Part shown: one piece after another, positions 9,575 to 18,933 of the stretch
How the letters are laid out: each line of letters begins with the position of its first letter
Numbering within the stretch: position 1 is the stretch's first letter
From: Limnohabitans radicicola
GTDB taxonomy: Bacteria > Pseudomonadota > Gammaproteobacteria > Burkholderiales > Burkholderiaceae_C
Direction: 5' to 3'
DNA length: 64,000 nucleotides
Assembly: GCF_014837235.1 (NCBI RefSeq)
Contig: NZ_JACYFT010000001.1
Coordinates: 1,518,174 to 1,582,173, forward strand
The notes under the pieces: generated by a model
The model's database searches: none
Told to the model about the DNA's origin: nothing
Seen by the model: the letters and a program-made list of their open reading frames with translations, nothing else
Program-made: the position numbers and the translations under genes

Positions 9575-10303
9575 ATGTCTACGCCTCAATCCATGCGCCA
9601 AATCCTCAGGATGATCCTGAGCGACGCTGCGCGCGGGCTGTTTTTGGTCACCCACAGCAGTCTGGCCATGGTCGGCGTGACTGCGGCCGCCTGTGTGCTG
9701 GCTTTGTGGCTGCAGCCCCAATGGCTGAAGGCCACGGAGAACTGGGTTTTGGGCTGGCTGCGAGAGCAGCAGGTGCTGGTGTCCTGGCTGCCGGAGAACC
9801 GGCTGGACCGGGCCACAGCGATCGATTTGGGTGAGTTGCCGCCCAAGCAGGCGGCGGTGGCGGAATGGCTGGCGCGCAAATACCGTGTGGCGCCCGAGCC
9901 GGTGGCGGCGCTGGTGCTGGAGGCGCATGCCCTTTCCCGGTCTTCGAAATTGCCAGCCAACTTGATTCTGGCCGTCATGGCGGTCGAGTCGAGTTTTCAC
10001 CCCTATATTCAGAGCCATGCTGGTGCCCAGGGCCTGATGCAGGTGATGACCGGCATCCACGCCAAACGCTATGAAGCCTATGGCGGCAACATGGCCGCCT
10101 TTGACCCTCGCACCAACATGCGCGTAGGTGTGGCGGTGCTGGTTGACGGCATCAAGCTCAAGGGAGGGTCAATTGAAGAAGGCTTGCGCTTTTACCTGGG
10201 GGGCGATGCCGTCTCTGACGATGGTGGGTATGTGGCCAAAGTGCTGGCCGAACAGGCCCGCCTGGACCAGGTGGCTGCTGGCGTGAAGGTGCCGGTGCAG
10301 TGA
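9575..10303 (+). CDS. Membrane-anchored lytic transglycosylase (SLT domain)
   Basis: 242 residues from the ATG at 9575. A longer frame begins at 9458 but would overlap mnmA. One membrane segment lies around residues 30-48. The SLT domain follows with the catalytic Glu at residue 138 in [20 protein letters not shown], the classic ES-x-GLMQ arrangement. It cleaves peptidoglycan glycan strands from the periplasmic face. The MBOAT gene starts 10 bp after its stop, so it is probably part of the acyltransferase operon and may prepare or trim wall for it. Confidence 0.85.
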   Translation: MSTPQSMRQILRMILSDAARGLFLVTHSSLAMVGVTAAACVLALWLQPQWLKATENWVLGWLREQQVLVSWLPENRLDRATAIDLGELPPKQAAVAEWLARKYRVAPEPVAALVLEAHALSRSSKLPANLILAVMAVESSFHPYIQSHAGAQGLMQVMTGIHAKRYEAYGGNMAAFDPRTNMRVGVAVLVDGIKLKGGSIEEGLRFYLGGDAVSDDGGYVAKVLAEQARLDQVAAGVKVPVQ

Positions 10304-10313
10304 TGGGAGCGGC

Positions 10314-11723
10314 ATGAGTTTCGTTTCGCCAGAGTTTGGCCTGTTGTGTGTGCTGTTCTTTCCTTTGTATTGGGCACTGGCAGGGCAAACGAGCCAGCAA
10401 AAATCGCTGCTGATCGTTTCAGGTTACGCGCTTTACGCATCCTGGGTGCCCGAGTTCGCCTTGCTGCTGGCGGTCTACAGCACCGTGGTGTGGTGGCTGG
10501 GCGCGATGATGCAGTTCGAGTTCCGCCAGCGACGTGTGGTGCGCTGGCCCATGGTGCTGGGGCTGTGGCTGTGTGGCTCCTTTTTGGTGCTGCTCAAGTA
10601 CTACGAGTTCGTGCGTGCCACCTGTCAAACCTTGCTGATGAAGCTGGGCATGGCCTCGGTCCTGCCTGCCGTGGATGTGGTGGCCCCGGTGGGGGTGTCG
10701 TTTTTCACTTTCCAGGCGGTCACTTATCTGGTCTGGGTGGGACGAGCGCCGCACAAAGCCCGCTCATGGAGCGATGTGATGCTGTTCCTGAGCTTCTGGC
10801 CCACCTTGTTTGCAGGCCCGATCCTGCGGGCTGAATCTTTTTTTGCCCAGGAAGACTCGGATCAGCCCGGTCAGCCGCGCCAGGTCAGCCGCGCGCTGTA
10901 CTGGATCGGTCTGGGGTTGTTTCAGAAAATGGTGCTGGCTTCGTGGCTGGCCGAGAAAGTGGTGGACCCGGTCTTCAAGTGGCCCGAGCAGTTTGCCGGC
11001 GGGTCGGTGGCGGCGGCCATGTTGGGTTACAGCCTGCAAATTTTTCTGGATTTCGGCGGCTACACCCTCATTGTGTCCGGTCTGGCCCTGCTGCTGGGCT
11101 ACACCTTGCCAGTCAACTTTCGCCAGCCCTACCTGGCGCTCAATGTGCAGGACTTCTGGACCCGTTGGCATGTGTCTCTGTCGAGCTTTATCCGCGACTA
11201 CATCTACATCCCGCTGGGCGGCAACCGCGACGGCTGGGCGCGCACCCAGGTCAATGTGGTGCTGGGCATGCTCATCAGCGGGTTGTGGCACGGCGCGAGC
11301 TGGACGTTCGTGGTCTGGGGTTTGCTTCATGGCCTGGCTGTGGTGGCCTACAACCTGGGCAAGGCCTTGGGGCTCGATGCCTGGCCTCGCTGGCTGGCGA
11401 TACCCTGCACTTTCCTGTTTGTGACCTTGGCCTGGGTGTTCTTCCGTGCGGAGTCGCTCGATCAAGCTTTGCTGGTGTTGTCGCGCCTCCTGGACGACAT
11501 GCCTCAAGAGGGATTGGCGGCGGTGCCCTGGTGGCCCTTGGGCTTGCTGTGCACCGTTTTCTGGGGCCTGAGCTTCTGGGCCGAGCTTGTGGAGCAGTGG
11601 GTCGTGGCCACGCTGGACCGTGTGGGTCTGTGGGTGACCATGGCCACCATGGTGGTCTGGATGTTTGTGGTGATCGCGCTGGGCCCTGAGGGCGTGCCGG
11701 GCTTCATTTATTACCGTTTCTGA
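10314..11723 (+). CDS. MBOAT-family O-acyltransferase (AlgI/PatA-like)
   Basis: 469 residues with about a dozen membrane segments. The two MBOAT histidines are present: H286 in TRWHVSLSSFIRDYIYIPLG and H326 in GLWHGASWTF. These proteins carry acetyl groups across the membrane to a periplasmic acceptor such as alginate, cellulose or peptidoglycan. The next gene starts one base after the stop, and it and its neighbour encode SGNH proteins, the usual partners that transfer or remove acetyl groups outside. The acceptor polymer is not identified, and no alginate or cellulose synthase gene is seen in the window. Confidence 0.9.
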   Translation: MSFVSPEFGLLCVLFFPLYWALAGQTSQQKSLLIVSGYALYASWVPEFALLLAVYSTVVWWLGAMMQFEFRQRRVVRWPMVLGLWLCGSFLVLLKYYEFVRATCQTLLMKLGMASVLPAVDVVAPVGVSFFTFQAVTYLVWVGRAPHKARSWSDVMLFLSFWPTLFAGPILRAESFFAQEDSDQPGQPRQVSRALYWIGLGLFQKMVLASWLAEKVVDPVFKWPEQFAGGSVAAAMLGYSLQIFLDFGGYTLIVSGLALLLGYTLPVNFRQPYLALNVQDFWTRWHVSLSSFIRDYIYIPLGGNRDGWARTQVNVVLGMLISGLWHGASWTFVVWGLLHGLAVVAYNLGKALGLDAWPRWLAIPCTFLFVTLAWVFFRAESLDQALLVLSRLLDDMPQEGLAAVPWWPLGLLCTVFWGLSFWAELVEQWVVATLDRVGLWVTMATMVVWMFVVIALGPEGVPGFIYYRF

Positions 11724-11724
11724 T

Positions 11725-12735
11725 ATGACTGCCCCCAGCATTTCCTGGCGTTTGACCGTGGGCCTTTGGCTCGGTGGAGCGTTGCTGTCCTGGTTGTGGT
11801 TGACCTCGTTCGACCGCTATTTGACGGCGCGTTACCACTGGAGTCTGGAGGCCGAACTCGAGTCGGTCCTGCCTGCCGGATGGGCGACACCGATCCTGAG
11901 CGCATCGCAGCGCTTGCGCGCGTGGACCGCTGTTGAGCGTGACGAGGAAGAAGCTGGGCAGCCTGATTCGCCTGTGGTGGCAGCGCCGCAGCGAAAGGGG
12001 GCGGTTACGGGCACGCCATGGCGCCCACCAGCCCCGCCAGGGATCGTGCCTTTGCAGGCGGCGGTCGGGTCAGGCTGGCCCACCTTGCGCCAGCAGCGGC
12101 TTAACCCGGGCCCACAACGGATCCTGTTTGCAGGCGACTCGATGATGCAGGGCGTGGCCCCGCTGGTCTCGCGCGAGTTGAGCAGGCGTTACCCCGACTG
12201 GTTCATGCTCGATCTGAGCCGCCAGAGCACCGGTTTGACCGTGCGACGCTATTTTGATTGGCCCACCCGCATCATCGAAGAAATGGATGCCAAAAAGCTC
12301 AGTCTGGTGGTGATCTTTCTGGGGCCCAACGATCCCTGGGACCTGGTGGTGGATGGGCGCCGCCATGTCTTTCCTTCGCCCGAATGGGCGCAGCAGTACG
12401 CCTTGCGCGTGGACGAGATCCTGTCGGCCGCCAAAGCGCGCGACGTGAAGGTGATCTGGCTCGGCCTGCCCGCCATGCGCGAAGGCCGTGTGCAGCAGGG
12501 TGCGGTGGTGCAAAACCAGATTTTCTACCACCGGGCCAAGGCCTGGGGTACGGACTACCTGGCGACCGAGCCCTTGATTGGCGCGTTGTCCGAGCCTTTC
12601 CAGAAGTTCATGCCCGACGATGCCGGGCAACCCGTGAACCTGCGGGCCGGGGACGGCATCCATTTCACGCCCGCAGGCTTGCACAGGATCAAGCAGGCCT
12701 TGCTGCAGCACCTTGAAGGGGAGATCCGGCCATGA
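11725..12735 (+). CDS. SGNH hydrolase-type esterase/transferase, DUF459 family
   Basis: 336 residues. There is one N-terminal membrane anchor (GLWLGGALLSWLWLTSF), a low-complexity linker, then an SGNH domain: block I FAGDSMMQGV with S139, block II SRQSTGL, block III FLGPNDPWDL, block V GDGIHFTP with D310 and H313. All catalytic residues are present, so it should be active in the periplasm as an O-acetyltransferase (PatB-like) or acetylesterase. It sits between the MBOAT gene (1 bp gap) and a second SGNH gene (ATGA overlap), consistent with one operon. Confidence 0.85.
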   Translation: MTAPSISWRLTVGLWLGGALLSWLWLTSFDRYLTARYHWSLEAELESVLPAGWATPILSASQRLRAWTAVERDEEEAGQPDSPVVAAPQRKGAVTGTPWRPPAPPGIVPLQAAVGSGWPTLRQQRLNPGPQRILFAGDSMMQGVAPLVSRELSRRYPDWFMLDLSRQSTGLTVRRYFDWPTRIIEEMDAKKLSLVVIFLGPNDPWDLVVDGRRHVFPSPEWAQQYALRVDEILSAAKARDVKVIWLGLPAMREGRVQQGAVVQNQIFYHRAKAWGTDYLATEPLIGALSEPFQKFMPDDAGQPVNLRAGDGIHFTPAGLHRIKQALLQHLEGEIRP

Positions 12736-14207
12736 AGATGCCTCTGTTGGTGTGGGGTGGTTTTTGCCTGGCCCTCATGGGCGCAGATGCGCTGGCGCAG
12801 GCTGCGCCTGGCCTGTCGGTGACGCGGCTGGCGGTGCAGGCCCGTGCCGGCGTGCCTGACTTGCAGTGCAGCCCGGCCCCGGCCAGGCCTGTGGCACCTG
12901 CGCCGGTTGATCCCGACCCTCAGGAGCCACCGGACGCCCAGGAAGTGGAGGCGCAATTGAGCGTTCTCCAACCAGAGCGTGAGGCTGAGCCTGCGGGCGC
13001 AGCCCGTGGTGCCTGGCCGCAGGCGAGACCCGGTCAGCCTCTGCGTGTGGCGATCTGGGGCGACAGCCATTTGGCCGCCGGATTTTTCACCTCGGAACTG
13101 GTTCGGTTGCTGCCCTGGTCTGCCGACCAGGTGGCCACGCAGTTCATCGGCGCCCACATGAACCGACCCGGTGTGCGCATGCCCTGGCTGCGCAAAGGCT
13201 GCATCGGCCCGAACTGGAAGCACGAGCCCGCTTATGCCGATGCGGGCGCTGCTGCAGCCCCCGGCCCGGCACTGGTGAGCCTGAGCAGCAGCCGCGAGGG
13301 CGCCAGCCTGGCCTGGGATGTGCGCAACGTCAGTGGCCAGGCAGACAAGCCGCAGCTGCGTCTGCTCTACCAGCAAACAAGCGATCCGGTGCAGATTGCC
13401 ATCGCGGTGGACGACGGTCCGGAGCAAGTGCTGGCGTTGCAAGGTGCGCCCGGTCCGGCCGCGCTGGAGCTGGTTGCCGATGCCCCGATGTCGGTGGTGC
13501 GCCTGCGCCTGTTGGCGGGGGCCTTGCGCTGGCAAGGGATGCAGTGGCCTGTGCCCGAATCCACCCGATTGCAGCTGGATGTGTTCGGTTACCCCGGTGC
13601 CACGGTGGCTGCCTGGCAGCGTGCGCGACCGGATGCATTGGCATCTTGGTGGCGCGATGTGGGCTACGACCTCGTGATGCTGGAGTTCGGCACCAACGAG
13701 GGCAATGTTCAGCCTTTTGACGCGCAAGCCTATGCCCAGACCCTGCGCGCATCGGTCACGGCCTGGCGGGCCCAGTTTCCGCAGGCCGCCTGTGTGCTGA
13801 TCGGGCCGGGGGACCGTGGCATTTTGGTGCGGCGATCACAGAAAGCCAAGCCTGCGGGGCGCAGCGCCAAAGGCCAACAAATCAAACCGCGCAAGGCTGC
13901 GAAGCCCAGCAAGGGCCAAGCGGCTGCTGCGGCCAAAACTGGCACCGATCTGCTGCGCTTCACGCGGGTGCATCTGGAGATCGCCCGATTGCAAAGTCAG
14001 GTGGCCGCCGAACAAGGGTGTCGGTTCTGGAGCATGCTCGACGCCATGGGCGGTGCCGGTGGGGCTTACCGCTGGGTGGGGCAAAACCCGCCCCTGATGG
14101 CCCGTGACCTGATCCACTTCACGGTGCCAGGCTACCAGCGTCTGGCGCAGCGCTTCGCGCAGGACATGGGCTGGCAGGTCGAGCGCCTGTGGCCCGACGT
14201 CCGCTGA
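12732..14207 (+). CDS. Periplasmic SGNH esterase with inserted beta domain (Ape1-like)
   Basis: 491 residues. The signal peptide is near the N-terminus (LMGADALAQA). SGNH blocks: IWGDSH with S112, GYPGATVAAW, EFGTNEG with N322, and RDLIHFTVPGY with D459 and H462. Between blocks I and II lies an insert of about 170 residues, rich in short beta strands. That is the layout known for the peptidoglycan O-acetylesterase Ape1, which carries a CBM35-like insert in its SGNH fold. A Lys/Ala-rich stretch at about residues 366-402 is unusual and may bind an acidic polymer. It overlaps the preceding gene by ATGA. Substrate assignment is inference. Confidence 0.7.
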   Translation: MKMPLLVWGGFCLALMGADALAQAAPGLSVTRLAVQARAGVPDLQCSPAPARPVAPAPVDPDPQEPPDAQEVEAQLSVLQPEREAEPAGAARGAWPQARPGQPLRVAIWGDSHLAAGFFTSELVRLLPWSADQVATQFIGAHMNRPGVRMPWLRKGCIGPNWKHEPAYADAGAAAAPGPALVSLSSSREGASLAWDVRNVSGQADKPQLRLLYQQTSDPVQIAIAVDDGPEQVLALQGAPGPAALELVADAPMSVVRLRLLAGALRWQGMQWPVPESTRLQLDVFGYPGATVAAWQRARPDALASWWRDVGYDLVMLEFGTNEGNVQPFDAQAYAQTLRASVTAWRAQFPQAACVLIGPGDRGILVRRSQKAKPAGRSAKGQQIKPRKAAKPSKGQAAAAAKTGTDLLRFTRVHLEIARLQSQVAAEQGCRFWSMLDAMGGAGGAYRWVGQNPPLMARDLIHFTVPGYQRLAQRFAQDMGWQVERLWPDVR

Positions 14208-14210
14208 GTT

Positions 14211-14963
14211 TCACAAACGGCTGAAGAACACCGCACTCATCGCCAGTCCCGCGGCGATGACCAGGCGCCGCACCCACAGCACAGGCAGGCGCTGCGCCAG
14301 TCGCGCGCCCAGCCAGCCGCCCAGGGTGGCCCAGGCCATCATCCAGAGCGCTTGCGGCCAGACGATCGCGCCTGCTGCGGCAAAAGCGATCACCGACAGC
14401 AGTGACAGCACCAGCGAGTTGAGGTTTTTCAAGGCGTTGACCGTGGACAGGCGCGATTCACCCGCCAGCGTGTAGAGGGCCATCAGCAAAATGCCCAGGC
14501 CACCATTGAAATAGCCGCCGTAAATTGCCACCAGCAGCAGCCCGGGCTGCCGCATGCCAGGGTGACCCTGGCCATGTCCCAGGGCCGAAATGCGTGGCCC
14601 CAGCGCAAACAGCCCAGTGGCCAAGAGCAGCAACCAGGGCACGATGCCCGAGAACACCCGTGCAGGCGTCATCAGCAAGAGGGCTGCGCCCACGAGCCCA
14701 CCCAGCGCGGCCGTCAGCATTTCGCGCCGCAGCAGGGCCGGCGGCAGCTCGCGCAGCTGGGCCTTGAAGCCCAAGGTGCTGCCCAGGTAACCGGGGCTGA
14801 CGGCCATGGCACTGGTGGCGTTGGCCGCCAGCGGTGGCACGCCCGCGAACACGAGTGCCGGGAAGGTGAGGAAGCTGCCCCCGCCCGCGATGGCGTTGAG
14901 CACACCTGCGCCGAGCGCCGCTGCGCCCGTGAGTGCCCAGGTGGCCGAGGTGTCGGCGATCAT
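14211..14963 (-). CDS. TauE/SafE-family sulfite exporter-like permease
   Basis: 250 residues with about eight membrane segments and the family's N-terminal GAAALGAGVLNAIAGGGSF glycine-rich motif. Members export sulfite, sulfoacetate or related anions, and the substrate here is unknown. The start overlaps the stop of the NUDIX gene as ATGA, so the two are translated together. It converges on the Ape1-like gene with 3 bp between. Confidence 0.88.
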   Translation of the reverse strand: MIADTSATWALTGAAALGAGVLNAIAGGGSFLTFPALVFAGVPPLAANATSAMAVSPGYLGSTLGFKAQLRELPPALLRREMLTAALGGLVGAALLLMTPARVFSGIVPWLLLLATGLFALGPRISALGHGQGHPGMRQPGLLLVAIYGGYFNGGLGILLMALYTLAGESRLSTVNALKNLNSLVLSLLSVIAFAAAGAIVWPQALWMMAWATLGGWLGARLAQRLPVLWVRRLVIAAGLAMSAVFFSRL

Positions 14964-15466
14964 GCTGACCGCGGGGTGGGCAAAGGCGGCAGCGTCGCCA
15001 CGGCGGCATCGGTGTAGATCAGGCCCAGCGGGTAGCGTTGTCCGGCCAGGTGGTCTTCGATGCAGCGCAGCACCAGCGGGCTGCGGTGGCGGTCGGCACT
15101 GGCGCGCACCTCTTCAGGCGTCATCCAGACGGTGCGCACGATGCCGTCGTCCAGGGACCGTTCGGGCTGGAAGTCGCCCAGATCGCCACAGAAGGCCAGC
15201 CGCAAGTAGGTGATGTCTTCGCCCGTGGCGGGCCTCTGGAAGCGCGACAGGTACACCCCGACCAGGGCGGTGGGGGTGAAGGGGTGGGCGGTTTCCTCAA
15301 GTGCTTCGCGTGCGCAGCCGTCGGCGGGCGACTCAAAGGGGTCCAGGTGCCCGGCAGGGTTGTTCAGGCGCAGGCCCTCCTGGGTGTGTTCTTCGACCAG
15401 CAGGTAGCGGCCATCGCGCTCGATGATGGCGGCCACGGTGACATTGGGTTTCCAGCGTGTGTCCAT
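14960..15466 (-). CDS. NUDIX hydrolase, NudJ-like
   Basis: 168 residues from the ATG at 15466. A start 10 codons upstream is possible, but the NudJ-type N-terminus (RWKPNVTVAAIIERDG) favours the shorter form. The NUDIX box is complete: GHLDPFESPADG then REALEET. Members hydrolyse nucleoside di- or triphosphates, thiamine pyrophosphate or similar compounds. It is coupled to the TauE gene by ATGA overlap. In E. coli nudJ lies next to mnmA, whereas here the two are 5.4 kb apart. Confidence 0.85.
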   Translation of the reverse strand: MDTRWKPNVTVAAIIERDGRYLLVEEHTQEGLRLNNPAGHLDPFESPADGCAREALEETAHPFTPTALVGVYLSRFQRPATGEDITYLRLAFCGDLGDFQPERSLDDGIVRTVWMTPEEVRASADRHRSPLVLRCIEDHLAGQRYPLGLIYTDAAVATLPPLPTPRSA

Positions 15467-15576
15467 GGGGAGATTATCGGCATTGGCGCTGCCCATTTGT
15501 GATGGGTGCGTGACCTGATGGGTGGGGTGTGGAATGCCGGGCTGGGCTCATGGTTAACCCGTAGATCGTTCCGGTG

Positions 15577-15598
15577 CAGGCAGGGCTTGCCCTGTCTG
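15577..15598 (+). promoter_or_regulatory. Hairpin in the pntA leader
   Basis: CAGGCAGGGC pairs with GCCCTGTCTG apart from one G-T position, about 65 bp upstream of pntA. GGTTAACC (15552-15559), a perfect palindrome, lies just before it. No T-run follows, so this may be leader structure or an operator rather than a terminator. Confidence 0.35.
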
Positions 15599-15661
15599 GG
15601 ATGACGCTGACATCGGTTAAGCTGAAACATTCCGTTCAGTGGACACAGCGAGGAGACATTC

Positions 15662-17269
15662 ATGCAGACAGGCGAATCCGCATCCGCGCCGCAGCGCATT
15701 GGCGTGCCGCGAGAAATATTCCCCGGCGAAAAAAGGGTGGCCACGGTGCCCGATGTGGTGTCCAAGCTGGTCAAACTTGGTTTTGCCGTGGTGGTGGAAC
15801 GGGGCGCTGGCGAGCTGGCCGATCTGTCCGATGACGCTTATGTCGAAGCTGGAGCGACCATCGCACCGAGCGCGGCCGAGCTGTGGAGCGCCAGCGATAT
15901 TGTTTTCAAAGTGCGTGCCCCCACCGCCGACGAAGTGGCGTTGATGCACGAAGGCCAGACCTTGATTGGCTTTTTGTGGCCTGCCCAAAATCCCGATTTG
16001 ATGCAACAGCTGGCGGCCAAGAAGGTCACCGCACTGTCGATTGACGCGCTGCCCCGCACATTGAGCCGCGCCCAGAAGATGGATGCGCTGACCTCGATGG
16101 CGGGCGTGAGCGGTTACCGCGCTGTGGTGGAAGCGGCCAATGCTTTTGGCCGTTTCTTCAACGGACAGATCACGGCCGCAGGCAAGGTGCCTCCGGCCAA
16201 GGTGTTCATTGCTGGTGCTGGCGTGGCGGGGCTCGCCGCAATTGGTGCTGCTGCCAGCCTGGGTGCCATCGTGCGTGCCAACGACACGCGCGCCGAAGTG
16301 GCCGATCAGGTGGTGTCGCTGGGCGGTGAATTTGTCAAAGTGGACTATGAGGAAGAAGGCTCGGGCGGCGGCGGTTATGCCAAGGTCATGAGCGAAGGCT
16401 TCCAGGCCGCGCAGCGCGAGATGTACGCGCAGCAGGCCAAGGAGTGCGACATCATCATCACCACCGCGCTCATTCCCGGCAAACCCGCGCCCCGGCTGAT
16501 CACCGCCGAGATGGTGCAAAGCATGAAGCCCGGCAGCGTGATCGTGGACATGGCCGCCGAACAAGGCGGCAACTGCGAACTGACCGAGCCCGGCAAGGCC
16601 GTGGTCAAGCATGGCGTGACCATCGTCGGCTACACCGATCTGGCTTCACGCATGGCGCGCCAGTCGTCCACCCTGTATGGCACCAACCTGTTCCGTTTGA
16701 CGGAAGAGCTGTGCAAGACCAAGGACGGCATCATCAACGTCAACATGCAAGACGATGCCATCCGGGGCCTGACGGTCATCAAGGACGGTGAAATCACCTG
16801 GCCCGCCCCGGCCTTGCCCGCCGCTGCGCCCAAACCTGCAGCCAAGCCCGTGGCTGCGGTCGAGAAGAAAAGCGGTCATGGCCACGGCAGCAGCGGTCCC
16901 ATGCCGCTCAAAACCCTGTTGGGTGTCTTTGGCGCGGGGGCTTTGGCCTTCTGGGCCATTGGTGCGTATGCCCCTGCGGCCTTCCTGGGCCACTTCACCG
17001 TGTTCGTGCTGGCCTGCTTCATCGGCTACATGGTGGTGTGGAACGTGACGCCTGCGCTGCACACGCCGCTGATGAGTGTGACCAATGCGATCTCCAGCAT
17101 CATTGTCATTGGTGCCCTGGTGCAGATCCTGCCGCCCGAGGCGGGCGCGAATGGGCGACCTGATCAGCTGATTCAGTGGCTGGCTTTTGCCGGCATTGTG
17201 CTGACGGCCGTCAACATGTTTGGTGGCTTTGCAGTCACCCGCCGCATGCTGGACATGTTCCGCAAGTGA
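15662..17269 (+). CDS. pntA: NAD(P) transhydrogenase subunit alpha
   Basis: 535 residues, the full alpha subunit. Domain I binds NAD(H), with the Rossmann motif [20 protein letters not shown] near residue 180 and the [15 protein letters not shown] region. The C-terminal part, after a Pro/Ala/Lys linker, has three or four membrane helices. With PntB it uses the proton gradient to make NADPH from NADH. A good ribosome site (AGGAG, 7 bases before ATG) supports the start. pntB follows after 22 bp. Confidence 0.97.
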   Translation: MQTGESASAPQRIGVPREIFPGEKRVATVPDVVSKLVKLGFAVVVERGAGELADLSDDAYVEAGATIAPSAAELWSASDIVFKVRAPTADEVALMHEGQTLIGFLWPAQNPDLMQQLAAKKVTALSIDALPRTLSRAQKMDALTSMAGVSGYRAVVEAANAFGRFFNGQITAAGKVPPAKVFIAGAGVAGLAAIGAAASLGAIVRANDTRAEVADQVVSLGGEFVKVDYEEEGSGGGGYAKVMSEGFQAAQREMYAQQAKECDIIITTALIPGKPAPRLITAEMVQSMKPGSVIVDMAAEQGGNCELTEPGKAVVKHGVTIVGYTDLASRMARQSSTLYGTNLFRLTEELCKTKDGIINVNMQDDAIRGLTVIKDGEITWPAPALPAAAPKPAAKPVAAVEKKSGHGHGSSGPMPLKTLLGVFGAGALAFWAIGAYAPAAFLGHFTVFVLACFIGYMVVWNVTPALHTPLMSVTNAISSIIVIGALVQILPPEAGANGRPDQLIQWLAFAGIVLTAVNMFGGFAVTRRMLDMFRK

Positions 17270-17291
17270 ACTGAGACCATAAAAACAAGGA

Positions 17292-18731
17292 ATGACGAAC
17301 ATGCCCCAAAGTCTCATCTCCCCTAGCCTGGCCACGGTCGCCTACATCGGCGCAGCCATCCTCTTCATCCTCAGTCTGGGTGGTTTGTCCAACCCGGAAA
17401 CTTCGCGCCGCGGCAACCTCTACGGGGTTGTCGGCATGGCGCTGGCGGTGATCGCCACCATCGTTGGCCCGCGTGTGGCGACTGCGGGCATCCCGTGGAT
17501 CATCGGTGCGCTGGCCATTGGTGGCAGTGCAGGCCTGTACGCCGCCAAAACCGTCAAGATGACCCAAATGCCCGAACTGGTGGCGTTGATGCACAGCCTG
17601 GTGGGCCTGGCGGCATGTCTTGTGGGTTTTGCCAGTTATGTAGACACCTCGATCCAGTTCACGGGGGCCGAAAAAGTCATCCACGAAGTGGAGATTTACG
17701 TCGGCATTTTGATCGGTGCGGTCACTTTCTCCGGCTCGCTCGTTGCCTTTGGCAAGCTCAACGGCAAGATCGGCGGCAAGCCACTCTTGCTGCCCGCACG
17801 CCATTGGCTGAATCTGCTCGGCCTTTTGGTCGTGGTCTGGTTTGGCCGTGAGTTTGTGAACGCACACGATGTGCAAACCGGCATGACACCACTGATCGTG
17901 ATGACCGTGATCGCGCTGCTGTTCGGCATCCACATGGTCATGGCCATTGGCGGCGCCGACATGCCGGTGGTGGTGTCCATGCTCAACAGCTATTCCGGCT
18001 GGGCCGCTGCGGCCACCGGTTTCATGCTCAGCAACGACCTGCTGATCGTGACCGGTGCCTTGGTGGGCTCGTCGGGGGCCATCTTGTCCTACATCATGTG
18101 CAATGCGATGAACCGCAACTTCATCAGCGTGATTGCGGGCGGTTTTGGGGGTGGGGCACCTGCCGCGCCCAAGGCAGACGGTGCTGCCGCCGAGCCCCAA
18201 GGCGAGGTGGTGCCTGTGAGTGCGGCCGAGACCGCCGAGCTGCTGCGTGAGGCCAAGAGCGTGATCATCGTGCCGGGTTATGGCATGGCCGTGGCCCAGG
18301 CGCAGCACACGGTCAACGAGATCACCAAAACCCTGCGCGAGCGGGGCGTGACGGTGCGCTTTGGCATCCACCCGGTGGCCGGGCGCATGCCGGGCCACAT
18401 GAACGTGCTGCTGGCCGAAGCCAAGGTGCCCTATGACATCGTGCTGGAGATGGACGAGATCAACGACGATTTCCCGGACACCGATGTGGCCATGGTGATC
18501 GGTGCCAACGACATCGTGAACCCTGCCGCGCAAGACGACCCGAGCAGCCCGATTGCGGGCATGCCGGTGCTCGAAGTCTGGAAAGCCCGCACCAGCATTG
18601 TGATGAAACGCTCCATGGCCAGCGGTTACGCAGGTGTGGACAACCCGCTGTTCTACAAGGACAACAACCGCATGTTGTTCGGAGACGCCAAGAAGATGCT
18701 GGATGAAGTGCTGGTGGCACTCAAAGCCTGA
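17292..18731 (+). CDS. pntB: NAD(P) transhydrogenase subunit beta
   Basis: 479 residues. The N-terminal half contains eight or nine membrane helices. Domain III binds NADP(H), with [13 protein letters not shown], the [14 protein letters not shown] segment and [17 protein letters not shown]. It forms the proton-pumping transhydrogenase with PntA, supplying NADPH for biosynthesis and glutathione reduction. A hairpin with a T-run follows 36 bp after the stop. Confidence 0.97.
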   Translation: MTNMPQSLISPSLATVAYIGAAILFILSLGGLSNPETSRRGNLYGVVGMALAVIATIVGPRVATAGIPWIIGALAIGGSAGLYAAKTVKMTQMPELVALMHSLVGLAACLVGFASYVDTSIQFTGAEKVIHEVEIYVGILIGAVTFSGSLVAFGKLNGKIGGKPLLLPARHWLNLLGLLVVVWFGREFVNAHDVQTGMTPLIVMTVIALLFGIHMVMAIGGADMPVVVSMLNSYSGWAAAATGFMLSNDLLIVTGALVGSSGAILSYIMCNAMNRNFISVIAGGFGGGAPAAPKADGAAAEPQGEVVPVSAAETAELLREAKSVIIVPGYGMAVAQAQHTVNEITKTLRERGVTVRFGIHPVAGRMPGHMNVLLAEAKVPYDIVLEMDEINDDFPDTDVAMVIGANDIVNPAAQDDPSSPIAGMPVLEVWKARTSIVMKRSMASGYAGVDNPLFYKDNNRMLFGDAKKMLDEVLVALKA

Positions 18732-18766
18732 CCGCTACAGCATCCATCGCCCGTTGGCCATGCGCA

Positions 18767-18791
18767 CTGGACGCGAGTCCGGGGCGTTTTT
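18767..18791 (+). terminator. Probable pntAB terminator
   Basis: Stem CTGGAC/GTCCGG (one G-T pair) closes a GCGA tetraloop of the stable GNRA type. GGCG and then five T (18787-18791) follow. The stem is short, so strength is moderate. Confidence 0.5.
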
Positions 18792-18896
18792 CTTGGGGCT
18801 TGCGTGAACAGGGCGCCGTTCTGTGAGGCCATGCCCTGCGGCACAAACAGGTGACAGGCGATGCCGTCAACCTCGGGAAATCCTGCATTTTTTTGC

Positions 18897-18916
18897 GTCA
18901 GTTATCAGTCAGTTAT
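18897..18916. promoter_or_regulatory. Candidate operator before the fadD-like gene
   Basis: GTCAGTTAT occurs twice (18897-18905 and 18908-18916), 11 bp apart, or one helical turn. An overlapping inverted pair TCAGTC (18906-18911)/GACTGA (from 18923) reaches to within a few bases of the start. The layout suggests a TetR- or FadR/PsrA-type site. The regulator is not in the window. Confidence 0.35.
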
Positions 18917-18933
18917 GCGGTAGACTGATCCGC

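Noticed and set aside
7441..9834. Plus-strand open frame of 797 codons
   Set aside because: Runs opposite the LysR gene and mnmA and ends in the wrong frame of the transglycosylase; no recognisable motif.
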